Source of the DNA: JBBIKU01 sp037445245
GTDB taxonomy: Bacteria; Chloroflexota; Anaerolineae; Anaerolineales; Anaerolineaceae
Length of the DNA: 8,982 bases
Assembly (NCBI GenBank): GCA_037445245.1
Contig: JBBIKU010000096.1
Coordinates: forward strand, 1-8,982
Reading direction: 5' to 3'
Part shown: positions 1 through 6,358 of the stretch, in pieces
Layout: every line of letters begins with the position of its first letter
Numbering within the stretch: position 1 is the first letter of the stretch
Position numbers and translations under genes: made by a program
The notes under the pieces: generated by a model
Told to the model about the DNA's origin: nothing
The model's input: the letters and a program-made list of their open reading frames with translations, nothing else
Database searches by the model: none

Positions 1-7
1 ACATCGA

Positions 8-2444
8 TCAGGGCCTCGCGGCAGGCGTCAGGCGTGAGAACCAGTACCAGCCCACATCCCAAGCAGGTTTACCGTGAATGGATGATGAGGAGTCGCGCAG
101 TGCAACGGGGGCATAAAAACCGCGCGAAACAACGCCGTTGAGCCAGTCACGCTGGTTAGCAATGACAAAGACAGCGTTGTAAACATCCACCTGCGCTTTG
201 AGATCGATCACGCCTGAGTGAGTGTTCGGGGTGTCGAACAACAGGCAGTCGCGATCGCCCTGCGGGCAACCTTGGGCACTCTCGGGGCGCGCTGGATACT
301 GCACAGCGAGAAAAATCGGTTTGGCAGGCGACTCGCGTAGCGGAGCGGCTCGCTCGTCCAACAGCCTGCCCAGACCACCGGCGAGGCTGCCTTGAGCGTC
401 CTCTGCGCCGCGGATGGGGGTAGAGACCAGCAGGTAAATCCCATCGACCTGTGAGAGGAATTCCGGAATTGTGTCAGCTTCCTCCGGAAGTTCGAGCGCC
501 CAATACAGGGCACCCTGGTATTGGGTGCGCACCAGAGCGATGATTTGCCGCCAGCGCAAGTCGAGTTCTTCCTGCGTGCCGGCGCCGGAAGGAGCGCTGA
601 GTGCCGGGTCGACCGCAGGGCCGCCCAGCACCAGCGCCCGCGCCCCGGTCAGCGCCGCCATTCTGGCGTGGTGAAACGCAAAAGTCTGATAACGTTCGAA
701 CCAGTTTGTCCACCAAGCGGCGTCGCGATCCGAAACGCCTTGCCAGATGTCCTGATTTGATTTTTCTTGCAGAATCGGGAAGATGATCAGTTCCATCCCA
801 AGCCGGCGTGCTTCCACGGCGGATTGCAGCGTGTCAGCCCACAAGGGATCGAATCCAGCCCGCGGCTGCGGCAGAGGTGGATTTTGCTGGCTGTAGGTCC
901 AGGTCGGTGTCAAGACGACCGTGTTGGCACCGGCGTCCCTGATGTTTGCCATCCCTATTGCAACGTAAGGCTGCCAGCCCGGGTGCCAGTTGGGAGAAAG
1001 TTCGACGGCGGTGATGAATTCGCGGCTGCGAGGATTGACCTCGGCGGCAACCACAGTCGTCGGCTCGCTGCCGCGTTGCCAGACTGCCCAGCGTTGCACC
1101 TGGCTTGGCAGCGTTTGGGGCGTCGCTTGAACGCTGAAATGGTGCTCACTGCTGTCGTTCAGCGCCGAGGCGATGCCACCTTTCTGCCCACACTGCTCGT
1201 TGCGNNNNNNNNNNNNAAACGTTGGGGGGCAGGTTCAATGGATTGTAAAGAATAAAACGCCATTGCCCGTTGGCGGTTTGCCACATCGGGATTGGCTGCA
1301 TCCACACAAAGGGGTTGAATTGGATCGAGACCGTATCGCCGAGAGGCGTTTCGGGAGGGACGGTAGCGGTGAACAGGATCGGGGCGCCGGAGGTCGATTT
1401 CCAGCTATCGACAGTCTCTTCCAGCAGTGTGTCATGGGCAGGCACGATCAATTGCCGCACTCGAAAACGACCCGCCGAGGTCAACTCGGAATTCCAAAAA
1501 CCATCCCCCAGGGTGTACTTGTAACGCAGATCAGTTCCCACCGGGAGCTGCAAATTGAGATGATATCGCCCGTCTGGCAGGCGCGCCATCTGCGGTGCAC
1601 GTGAAGCAAGCACGCTCACGCCGCCCTCCAGATCTGCAAAGGTATTGCCGAGCTGGTAAAGGTTGCCTACCAGGCGAACCGTCATCGCGCCGGAGGTTTC
1701 GGCAGGCACTGCGACAGTAAACGAGACGTTGACCAGCATTGCCGCTTCCACCGGGATATCCGCCGGTGTCAGGGCGTCAACGGCGATTACGGCTTCCTGC
1801 TGGTAAGGTTTATGTTTTCCATCCAGGCTGTGCACCACAATCGTCTGCACACCGGGTGGCAATCGATCGAGGCGAAAACTGCCATCTGCGGCGGTGATGG
1901 TTTGCATCCCGCCAAAGTTCACCAATACATCCGGCAGTGGGTGGTTGCTGCCGGCTTCGATGATCGTACCTGCCAGCCTGCCGGTGGGTCCGCTGAAAGG
2001 CAGATCGCTCCAGGCTGCCACAATATCGCGCACAGTGGTGGAAAATGTCGCCACGCAGCGCCGGTAACGCACCGGCTCCCCTTGGGGAGTGTACTCATGA
2101 ATCACCGGGTTGCCGGCGCGCAGGTAGCGGTATTGGATGACCGACCCGGCAGGAACTTGCAGCCGCGTGGTGTAAAGGTTGGCTTCGGAGGACGCTTCCA
2201 TGGCGTGGCGCTGGGCGTTGAATGCCAAACCGGTCACCTCATCGACCACTTCGATCATCACTCCCTGACCAGCGGGGGTTTGCTCCGGCACACGTGCCCA
2301 AAAAATGACCTCTGCCAGGGCAGGGGGGGCAGTCTCCTGCGTTGCTCCCGCCGGAAAGAGTGATCCGCTGCCAGGGACACAGGCGGCGAGAAGGCAAAGT
2401 AAAACAATAAGGATTATCGAGCGGGGGTGGGCGGTGGCGTTGAT
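8..2444 (-). CDS. Lipoprotein with carbohydrate-binding-like modules and a TIM-barrel glycoside-hydrolase-like domain (interrupted by N gap)
   Basis: Probably an exported lipoprotein of about 810 residues that acts on or binds polysaccharide at the cell surface. Counting from an ATC at 2442-2444, residues 1-22 form a lipoprotein signal: a short basic start with Arg8, a hydrophobic core, then the lipobox LAAC with Cys22. Next come a beta-rich CBM20/starch-binding-like module (about 45-150, containing VIQYRYLRAG), a carboxypeptidase-regulatory-like beta sandwich (about 155-223, with ITAADGSFRLDRLPPG), a second CBM20-like module (about 237-348, containing LRYKYTLGDGFWN) and the start of a third (from about 354). 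The third crosses the gap into RNEQCG. After the gap the protein continues as a TIM-barrel region (FITAVELSPNWHPGW, then ANTVVLTPTW, MELIIFPIL, ARALVLGGP and GALYWALELP strands) to a TGA near the window edge. The frame differs on the two sides of the N run. I infer one gene, because reading on from the gap on the far side gives an open frame with the expected CBM-like motif. Domain names come from motif recognition, not a search. The start codon is uncertain; the first usual start is GTG at 2289-2291, which would lose the signal peptide. The gene follows nusB closely. Confidence 0.75.
1205..1216. other. Assembly gap (12 N)
   Basis: Twelve N bases lie inside the lipoprotein gene. The upstream coding frame and the downstream coding frame do not match if exactly 12 bases are assumed. 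They join if the true length is 2 modulo 3, such as 11 or 14, which would replace the N run by about four or five residues within a CBM20-like strand just before RNEQCG. Confidence 0.97.
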
Positions 2445-2447
2445 ATT

Positions 2448-2456
2448 CCCTCCCTT
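2448..2456 (-). promoter_or_regulatory. Ribosome binding site of the lipoprotein gene
   Basis: On the minus strand AAGGGAGGG lies just after the nusB stop codon (2466-2468) and 3 bases before an ATC codon at 2442-2444. It is a strong purine-rich Shine-Dalgarno-like sequence at a rather tight distance. It is the main reason for placing the lipoprotein start at this ATC, or at an ATG misread as ATC, rather than at the GTG at 2289-2291, which would remove the signal peptide. Confidence 0.5.
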
Positions 2457-2465
2457 GGGGTATGC

Positions 2466-2897
2466 TCAAGGGACCTTGAGCATTTGTTTGATCTCATTTT
2501 GACGATTCGCCAGGCTGCCAAGAACACCATTGATGAAGCGGGGCGTGCTTTCGGAGCCGTAGACCTTAGCCAGCTCAATAGCTTCGTTGATGGCAACCTT
2601 GACGGGCGTGCAGTCCGCCACCGCAAACTCCCACAAAGCGATGCGCAGAATATTGCGGTCGATGATCGCCACCTGATCCATGGGCCATTCAGGGGCATGC
2701 TCGGCGATCAGGGTGTCGAGTTTGTCAGCCAGAGGGAGTACGCCGAAAACAATTTGGCGGGCGAACTCCGCCAAATTCTGATCTAAGCGTTCATCCTGCA
2801 GGCGATGCTCATATACATTTGCCGCCGGATGACCACTGATATCGACTTCGTATAACACCTGCAAGGCAATACTTCGAGCCTTGGTACGCGGCTTCAT
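2466..2897 (-). CDS. nusB: Transcription antitermination protein NusB
   Basis: NusB binds the boxA RNA element together with ribosomal protein S10 (NusE) and supports antitermination during ribosomal RNA transcription in the cytoplasm. The 143-residue product has the family's normal size and all-alpha pattern. The basic N-terminus with KPRTKARSIALQVLYEVD is the typical NusB opening helix, which in the family contacts RNA. The core shows MDQVAIIDRNILRIALWEF and PVKVAINEAIELAKVYG, and the end has STPRFINGVLGSLA, which are the most conserved NusB signatures. The ATG is 5 bases after the stop of the upstream Asp23/Gls24 gene and has no clear Shine-Dalgarno sequence, so translation is probably coupled. 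The pairing with an Asp23-type gene matches the yqhY-nusB arrangement known in Firmicutes. Identification is secure. Confidence 0.96.
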   Translation of the reverse strand: MKPRTKARSIALQVLYEVDISGHPAANVYEHRLQDERLDQNLAEFARQIVFGVLPLADKLDTLIAEHAPEWPMDQVAIIDRNILRIALWEFAVADCTPVKVAINEAIELAKVYGSESTPRFINGVLGSLANRQNEIKQMLKVP

Positions 2898-2902
2898 AGG
2901 GG

Positions 2903-3259
2903 TTAAGTGGTTTCTTGTGGATGATAATCGATATCTTCGATATGCACGTTGATCTTGCCGACTTCCATTCCGACCATCTCCGAAATCGCCCGGCTGACTC
3001 GGGCTTGAATAGCGCGACTGACCTCGCGCACATTGACGTCGCGCTTGAGGATGACGTGCAGATCGGCGTAGACTGTGTTGTTTTCAACGGAGATGCGCAC
3101 CCCTTCGCTCACGCCGCGTTTGAAGAAACGGTCGACCCCGCCGGGAACGGTCGCCAACTGACTCACGCCCGGTACACTGAGCGCCGTCAGGCGGGCAATG
3201 GTTACCAGCACATCGGGGGCGATAGTTGTCTTTCCAGTGGGATCGGTTGGTTGAGTCAT
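2903..3259 (-). CDS. Asp23/Gls24 family envelope stress response protein
   Basis: A small protein of 118 residues, the usual size for the Asp23/Gls24 (DUF322) family. It shows the family pattern: a start such as GKTTIAPDVLVTIARLTAL, then VPGVSQLATVPGG, a beta strand pair around VRISVENNTVYADLHVILK, and a last helix and strand with AIQARVSRAISEMVGMEVGKINVHIEDID. Members of the family are linked to cell-envelope stress or to membrane anchoring through partner proteins; no enzymatic activity is known. There is no signal peptide or membrane span, so it should be cytosolic or peripherally attached. A GGAG motif lies 8 bases before the ATG. It sits between the MFS gene (26 bp upstream) and nusB (5 bp downstream), the same pairing as yqhY-nusB elsewhere. 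The family assignment is firm; the specific role here is unknown. Confidence 0.93.
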   Translation of the reverse strand: MTQPTDPTGKTTIAPDVLVTIARLTALSVPGVSQLATVPGGVDRFFKRGVSEGVRISVENNTVYADLHVILKRDVNVREVSRAIQARVSRAISEMVGMEVGKINVHIEDIDYHPQETT

Positions 3260-3285
3260 AATCGCTCCAGATAAGATAAATCATA

Positions 3286-4737
3286 TCACCGGATGAGGCG
3301 ATCTTCTTTGATGCCAAGCAGGGCGATCACCGATGACAAGAAGAGCACCGCGTAGATCACGTACAGCACCAGGTAGCCCATTCCGGGCAATTCGGGGCTC
3401 TGGATGGCGATGTAATCCGCAATCGGTCCCCCGATATAGGCGCCAACCGCTCCAGCCCCGGCGCCCGCCAGATTCGAAATCCCCAGAAAGCGTCCCGCCT
3501 GAGCCGGGGGAACGAGCTCGGTGCCCAGCGCCCAGTTAGCGGTGTAGAACAAGCCGGAGGCGATGCCGATCAATACGCCCCCGGCGTAAACCAACGTCAA
3601 GGTGCGGGCAAGGATTACCACCAGCGTCCCCAGCGAAGCAAGCACGCCGGCGGCAGCGATCAACGGCTTGCGCCCGAAACGATCAGCCAGCCAGCCGCCC
3701 GGCAGGGCGGAGATCAGCAGAAAAACGCCCACGAACATGGTCAGCATGGCAGCAGGCGCCGCTGCCCGTTCACGCTCAAAGCCGAAGCGCCCCTGCAGAA
3801 AATAGACCAGAAAACTGGCAAGATTGGTCGACCCCACCAGGTAGAGCAGGCGGTTGGTCACCCACCAGGTGTAGGATGGGTTGGTGCGTGCGTCCTCGCC
3901 GGCGCCGATGTTGACGCTGATCCACACCCCCAGCACCACCGCCACACCCATCGCTACCAAGCCGAGAAATCCGGCAACCGCCACCAGTTGGGTCGGACTG
4001 AGACTAGCGCTGAGTAGATTGGTCAGGCGGATCAGGCGACCCATCACCAGTAACACTGTCGTAAAGGCGCCCGCCATGAGCACCAGCCGCAAATAGCGAT
4101 CCCAACGCAGGGCAGCAGGGGCTGTTTTTTGCGGCGTTTCTTTCACCAGCAAGGTGACTGCCGTAACTGCCAGCAAAATCCCGATCAAGAGAAATATTCC
4201 GCCCCACAGCTTGCCCTCGCTGATCAGCCTGGCGATGGTAAATGAGACCAAAATGACCGGTAGCGGCACTTCGAGAACTGCCTTGACCGAGGAAAAGCGC
4301 CCGCGCTGCCGATCGGGCACCTCATCTGGAATGAGTCCCTGTAGCGCCCCGTGAGCCGTGTTGGCAAATACCATCTGCAAGATTACCAGCGTGAAAAGCA
4401 CCCAGTAGCCTGCCATGCCCTCGAGACCTGCAGTAAACCCGACCAGCACCAGCACTACCACCACGCCAACGCTGCCGGCAAGGATGAATGGGCGACGTTT
4501 GCCCCACGAGTGGGTGCTGTGATCGGAGAGCATGCCCATCAGCGCCTGAACCAGCAACGCCACCATCAGCGTCCACAAACGCAGTTCGCCGTAATAGCTG
4601 CCCTTGAGCTGTTCGCCGACGAATTGTTGCACCAACAGCGGGATGACCAGCGGCGTCATGGTTTGCGAAAGCGAGGTCAGTCCTAACCAGTAGATATTGA
4701 TGGTAAGATAGTCGTACCAGCGCAGGGTGGTTTTCAT
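3286..4737 (-). CDS. MFS transporter with probable 14 membrane spans
   Basis: A secondary transporter of the major facilitator superfamily in the inner membrane, of 483 residues from the ATG at 4735-4737. The first half carries motif A between its spans 2 and 3 as GMLSD (68-72) followed by GKRRPF (79-84), the form seen in sugar-symporter and SUC/SLC45-like branches. The second half repeats it as GGWLADRFGRKP (347-358). Hydrophobic segments fall near 14-38, 53-70, 84-104, 110-130, 156-172, 177-198, 215-234, 250-278, 293-315, 331-350, 357-376, 380-403, 418-440 and 455-475. This gives six, an extra central pair, then six. The substrate cannot be read from the sequence. An in-frame ATG at 4753-4755 adds six residues; I prefer 4737 because AGAGG lies 6 bases before it. 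It is the first gene of the leftward train ending in the lipoprotein, so carbohydrate uptake is possible but unproven. Confidence 0.9.
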   Translation of the reverse strand: MKTTLRWYDYLTINIYWLGLTSLSQTMTPLVIPLLVQQFVGEQLKGSYYGELRLWTLMVALLVQALMGMLSDHSTHSWGKRRPFILAGSVGVVVVLVLVGFTAGLEGMAGYWVLFTLVILQMVFANTAHGALQGLIPDEVPDRQRGRFSSVKAVLEVPLPVILVSFTIARLISEGKLWGGIFLLIGILLAVTAVTLLVKETPQKTAPAALRWDRYLRLVLMAGAFTTVLLVMGRLIRLTNLLSASLSPTQLVAVAGFLGLVAMGVAVVLGVWISVNIGAGEDARTNPSYTWWVTNRLLYLVGSTNLASFLVYFLQGRFGFERERAAAPAAMLTMFVGVFLLISALPGGWLADRFGRKPLIAAAGVLASLGTLVVILARTLTLVYAGGVLIGIASGLFYTANWALGTELVPPAQAGRFLGISNLAGAGAGAVGAYIGGPIADYIAIQSPELPGMGYLVLYVIYAVLFLSSVIALLGIKEDRLIR

Positions 4738-4830
4738 GGGGCGCCTCTTCTTCATGCCCTGGGGATGGCGTTGGTCGCTATGGACAGGAGCGCTATTGTC
4801 GGCTATACACCATCATCGTACCGAACATTT

Positions 4831-4839
4831 ATTCTATCA
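4831..4839 (-). promoter_or_regulatory. Extended -10-like promoter of the MFS operon
   Basis: Read on the minus strand this is TGATAGAAT, matching the extended -10 form TGnTAnnnT. A TTGGGA lies upstream with a 15-base spacer, short of the usual 17, so the -35 is poor. Transcription would start near 4824, leaving a leader of about 70-90 bases before the MFS start codon. This is a motif match only. Confidence 0.4.
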
Positions 4840-4875
4840 TGGGTGGGTGCGTCCCAACGGTGGTGACCATCCAGG

Positions 4876-4893
4876 ATTTCAAGTCGTTGAAAT
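4876..4893. repeat. Perfect inverted repeat, 7-bp arms with 4-base loop
   Basis: ATTTCAA and TTGAAAT flank GTCG. The arms are AT-rich and followed on the plus strand by TGTTTT, so it is a weak terminator candidate at best. Its place upstream of the MFS promoter-like motif also fits a repressor operator. No function can be assigned from sequence. Confidence 0.5.
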
Positions 4894-4983
4894 GTTTTAC
4901 CGCAAATCGAGGCATTCGCCACGCGCTCATTGTGAGGTATAACACCATTCAGGTGATGTGGTTCCTTTTTATAGCTTCGGCTT

Positions 4984-4992
4984 ATTGTATCA
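4984..4992 (-). promoter_or_regulatory. Second leftward extended -10-like motif
   Basis: The minus strand reads TGATACAAT, again TGnTAnnnT, inside a 12-base sequence differing by one base from that around the motif at 4831-4839. No good -35 is visible. It could be a distal promoter of the MFS operon, or a binding site shared with the proximal one. Confidence 0.3.
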
Positions 4993-5119
4993 TCCCTGGA
5001 GCAGTCAGGGGGGGCGGGGTCAGTTTGGCAACTCCGTAGGAAGACATTAACGCTTCGCTTTATCGGCATCTTGCTGCGTCAAATCGCTGCTGTGTTTCTG
5101 TGTCAATCGCGCCAAGCGT

Positions 5120-5137
5120 GGGGTGGGCGTGGAGGGG
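5120..5137 (+). other. G-rich tract, possible two-layer quadruplex
   Basis: GGGG, GGG, GG and GGGG follow one another separated by 1 to 3 bases. The third run has only two guanines, so at most a two-tetrad G-quadruplex is possible. It lies about 160 bases upstream of the recombinase start. Composition alone could produce it. Confidence 0.25.
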
Positions 5138-5187
5138 CGAACGCGAATGGCGAAAGTGAATATTAAGAATTGTTTCGATATTGCTTT

Positions 5188-5199
5188 TGATAAGTATCA
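5188..5199. repeat. Short inverted repeat TGATA-AG-TATCA
   Basis: Two perfect 5-base arms separated by two bases in the AT-rich stretch upstream of the recombinase. The size and symmetry resemble a small operator half-site pair, but 5-bp arms are common by chance in AT-rich DNA. Confidence 0.3.
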
Positions 5200-5215
5200 T
5201 TAACGCTAACATGAT

Positions 5216-5228
5216 GTTTACCATAAAC
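5216..5228. repeat. Short inverted repeat GTTTA-CCA-TAAAC
   Basis: Two perfect 5-base arms around CCA, 17 bases after the TGATA/TATCA repeat and about 57 bases before the -10-like box of the recombinase. With that neighbour it may form an operator region or a recombinase arm-binding site; no match to a known dif sequence was seen. Confidence 0.3.
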
Positions 5229-5284
5229 TACACGAAATAGGGCTTTTCTTTGAACTCTTGCGTATTGTATGGCACACTTTAATG

Positions 5285-5290
5285 TACAAT
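5285..5290 (+). promoter_or_regulatory. -10-like box of the recombinase gene, possibly leaderless
   Basis: TACAAT ends six bases before the ATG at 5297-5299, so a transcript would begin at or next to the start codon. The only ribosome-binding-like sequence is AGGG one base from the ATG, too close to work well. Together these fit a leaderless mRNA. A convincing -35 at 16-18 bases is absent. An alternative box TAATGT at 5280-5285 has TTGCGT 16 bases upstream. Confidence 0.4.
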
Positions 5291-5296
5291 CAGGGC

Positions 5297-6301
5297 ATGA
5301 CCGATCCCGCATCACCCGCATCAGGCGACCAGACCACGATTGCCGCTGCCATCGACGATTATCTGCGCAGCGTTGCCCTGGCGCGCAGCCAGAGCACCTG
5401 CCGCACCTACCGCAACGGGCTACGATTGTTTCGCGATATCCTCGAGATGGCAGACCTCGATCCCGATAAAACACCGCCGCCTCAATTGCCGGAAGAAGCC
5501 ATCGCCTGGCTCGCCATGGCGCTCAAAGATCACGCTCCGGCGACCGAACGCCTCTACCTGACCGCAGCGGTCGGATTTTACGAATATCTGGCGGCTGAGG
5601 AACTGGCGTCTGTCAACCTCTCCACGGTGCGGCTACTGATCCGCCAGCGTGCCCGCCGCCCCGGCGTCCGGCTGCCCCAATTCCCCACTGTAAAAATAGA
5701 ACAAATGATCGCTTATGCTGAGCGCCTGCCGCTACAACCCGCTGCCAGCGACTCTGAAAGGCTGAGGAATTTGCGCGACCGCGCTTTCCTGATCACCCTC
5801 GCCGATACCGGCTTGCGCGTGCACGAAGCCTGCGCCCTGCACCGCGGTGATATCGACTGGAATGAGGGTAGAGCCGTCATCATCGGCAAGGGCAACCGCC
5901 AGGCAGTTGTGCGCTTTTCACGGCGCGCTCAGGTTGCGCTCAAAGATTATCTCAAAGGACGCGCCGCCCTGGATGGTGTTTCGGGCAGACCGCTCAGCGC
6001 CTTGCCCGTGTTCGCCCGACATGACCGCGGCGCCGGCAAAAAGGTCAAGCCGATCACCACTGCCACCGGCAGAAATATCGTCGCCGACCATGTCCGCATC
6101 GCCCTGGGCGACGAGGCGGTCGGCAGCATCACCCCCCACTCTTTTCGGCATTATTTCGTGACCCGCATTTTGCAGGCTTCGGGCAATCTCAAGCTGGCGC
6201 AGGCGCTGGCGCGCCACCAAAATATTGCCGTCACCCAACGTTACGCACACCTGTCCGACAATGAACTTGACCGTGGGTACTGGGAAGTTTTCGAAGAATA
6301 G
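5297..6301 (+). CDS. Tyrosine recombinase/integrase (Xer-like)
   Basis: A site-specific DNA recombinase of 334 residues, close to XerC/XerD in size. The N-terminal SAM-like DNA-binding domain spans about residues 10-120 (IDDYLRSVALARSQSTCRTY). The catalytic domain has the full set: Arg174 in DTGLRVHEACAL, Lys198 in the hairpin IIGKGNRQ, His281 and Arg284 in HSFRH, His307 in ARHQN, and nucleophile Tyr316 in TQRYAHL. The spacing His307-Tyr316 is the Xer-like nine residues. ARH replaces the usual LGH, a mild divergence. Upstream codons from TTG at 5258 are open, but the sequence from that TTG to the ATG looks like promoter DNA, so I start at ATG 5297. No excisionase, other phage gene or att site is visible. 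It may be a chromosomal Xer-type enzyme or a solitary integrase; a partner or target site would be needed to decide. Confidence 0.92.
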   Translation: MTDPASPASGDQTTIAAAIDDYLRSVALARSQSTCRTYRNGLRLFRDILEMADLDPDKTPPPQLPEEAIAWLAMALKDHAPATERLYLTAAVGFYEYLAAEELASVNLSTVRLLIRQRARRPGVRLPQFPTVKIEQMIAYAERLPLQPAASDSERLRNLRDRAFLITLADTGLRVHEACALHRGDIDWNEGRAVIIGKGNRQAVVRFSRRAQVALKDYLKGRAALDGVSGRPLSALPVFARHDRGAGKKVKPITTATGRNIVADHVRIALGDEAVGSITPHSFRHYFVTRILQASGNLKLAQALARHQNIAVTQRYAHLSDNELDRGYWEVFEE

Positions 6302-6304
6302 GTG

Positions 6305-6310
6305 TATAAT
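6305..6310 (+). promoter_or_regulatory. -10 box of the potassium-uptake operon
   Basis: A perfect TATAAT lies 3 bases after the recombinase stop codon and 44 bases before the first trkA start. The position 17 bases upstream has only a weak -35 (GGGAAG). Transcription would start near 6317, giving a leader of about 38 bases. The potassium genes therefore probably have their own promoter despite the short distance to the recombinase gene. Confidence 0.55.
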
Positions 6311-6325
6311 ATCGCCGTTGTAACA

Positions 6326-6358
6326 ATGAGCCAGAAAGAAGAGAAGTTGCTTCAATGA
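6326..6358 (+). other. Possible 10-codon leader ORF overlapping the trkA start
   Basis: An ATG opens a reading frame encoding MSQKEEKLLQ, whose TGA overlaps the trkA ATG in an ATGA junction. It would begin about 10 bases after the predicted transcription start and has no ribosome binding site. It is purine-rich (AAAGAAGAGAAG), so it may simply be a spread-out ribosome binding region for trkA. Confidence 0.2.

Larger units (their letters stand above)
4756..5296. other. Divergent intergenic region without a convincing gene
   Basis: These 541 bases separate the leftward MFS operon from the rightward recombinase. Short open frames on both strands here have no recognisable protein motifs and no good ribosome binding sites. 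The region goes from mixed composition through two G-rich patches (about 5008-5019 and 5120-5137) to a clearly AT-rich stretch (about 5160-5290). It holds extended -10-like motifs, small inverted repeats and a -10-like box listed separately. I see no tRNA, no strong terminator with a long T tract and no insertion-sequence ends. Confidence 0.7.

Noticed and set aside
1146..1204. Continuation of the upstream lipoprotein frame past the gap to a stop at 1146
   Set aside because: The extra residues are an artefact of assuming exactly 12 gap bases; the other frame continues sensibly with RNEQCG into the TIM-barrel region.
767..1255. Long plus-strand frame opposite the lipoprotein gene
   Set aside because: It has no recognisable motif, crosses the N run, and mirrors the well-supported minus-strand coding sequence; typical GC-rich antisense shadow.
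2239..2469. Minus-strand frame starting with TTG at 2467-2469 as a separate small gene
   Set aside because: It overlaps the lipoprotein start region out of frame, is rich in Pro, Arg and Cys without pattern, and the lipobox frame explains the region better.
4803..5069. 88-residue minus-strand frame in the intergenic region
   Set aside because: No domain, no ribosome binding site and unremarkable composition; its end overlaps the leftward promoter-like motif.
4829..5207. Two repeat pairs both spaced by 153 bases (TTATTSTATCAT at 4829 and 4982; CATTAACGCT at 5045 and 5198), suggesting a tandem duplication
   Set aside because: Shifting the region by 153 bases shows no further alignment around either pair, so the equal spacing is probably chance.
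5160..5230. Chromosomal dif-like site for the recombinase
   Set aside because: Short palindromes are present but none combines two 11-base arms resembling known Xer sites around a 6-base centre.
5258..5296. TTG at 5258 as the recombinase start
   Set aside because: The added 13 residues are encoded by AT-rich promoter-like DNA and do not resemble an N-terminal extension; ATG 5297 gives a normal Xer-size protein.
5297..6301. Integrase as evidence of a prophage or integrative element
   Set aside because: No excisionase, phage structural gene, tRNA target or flanking direct repeats are visible, and the neighbours are ordinary chromosomal genes.
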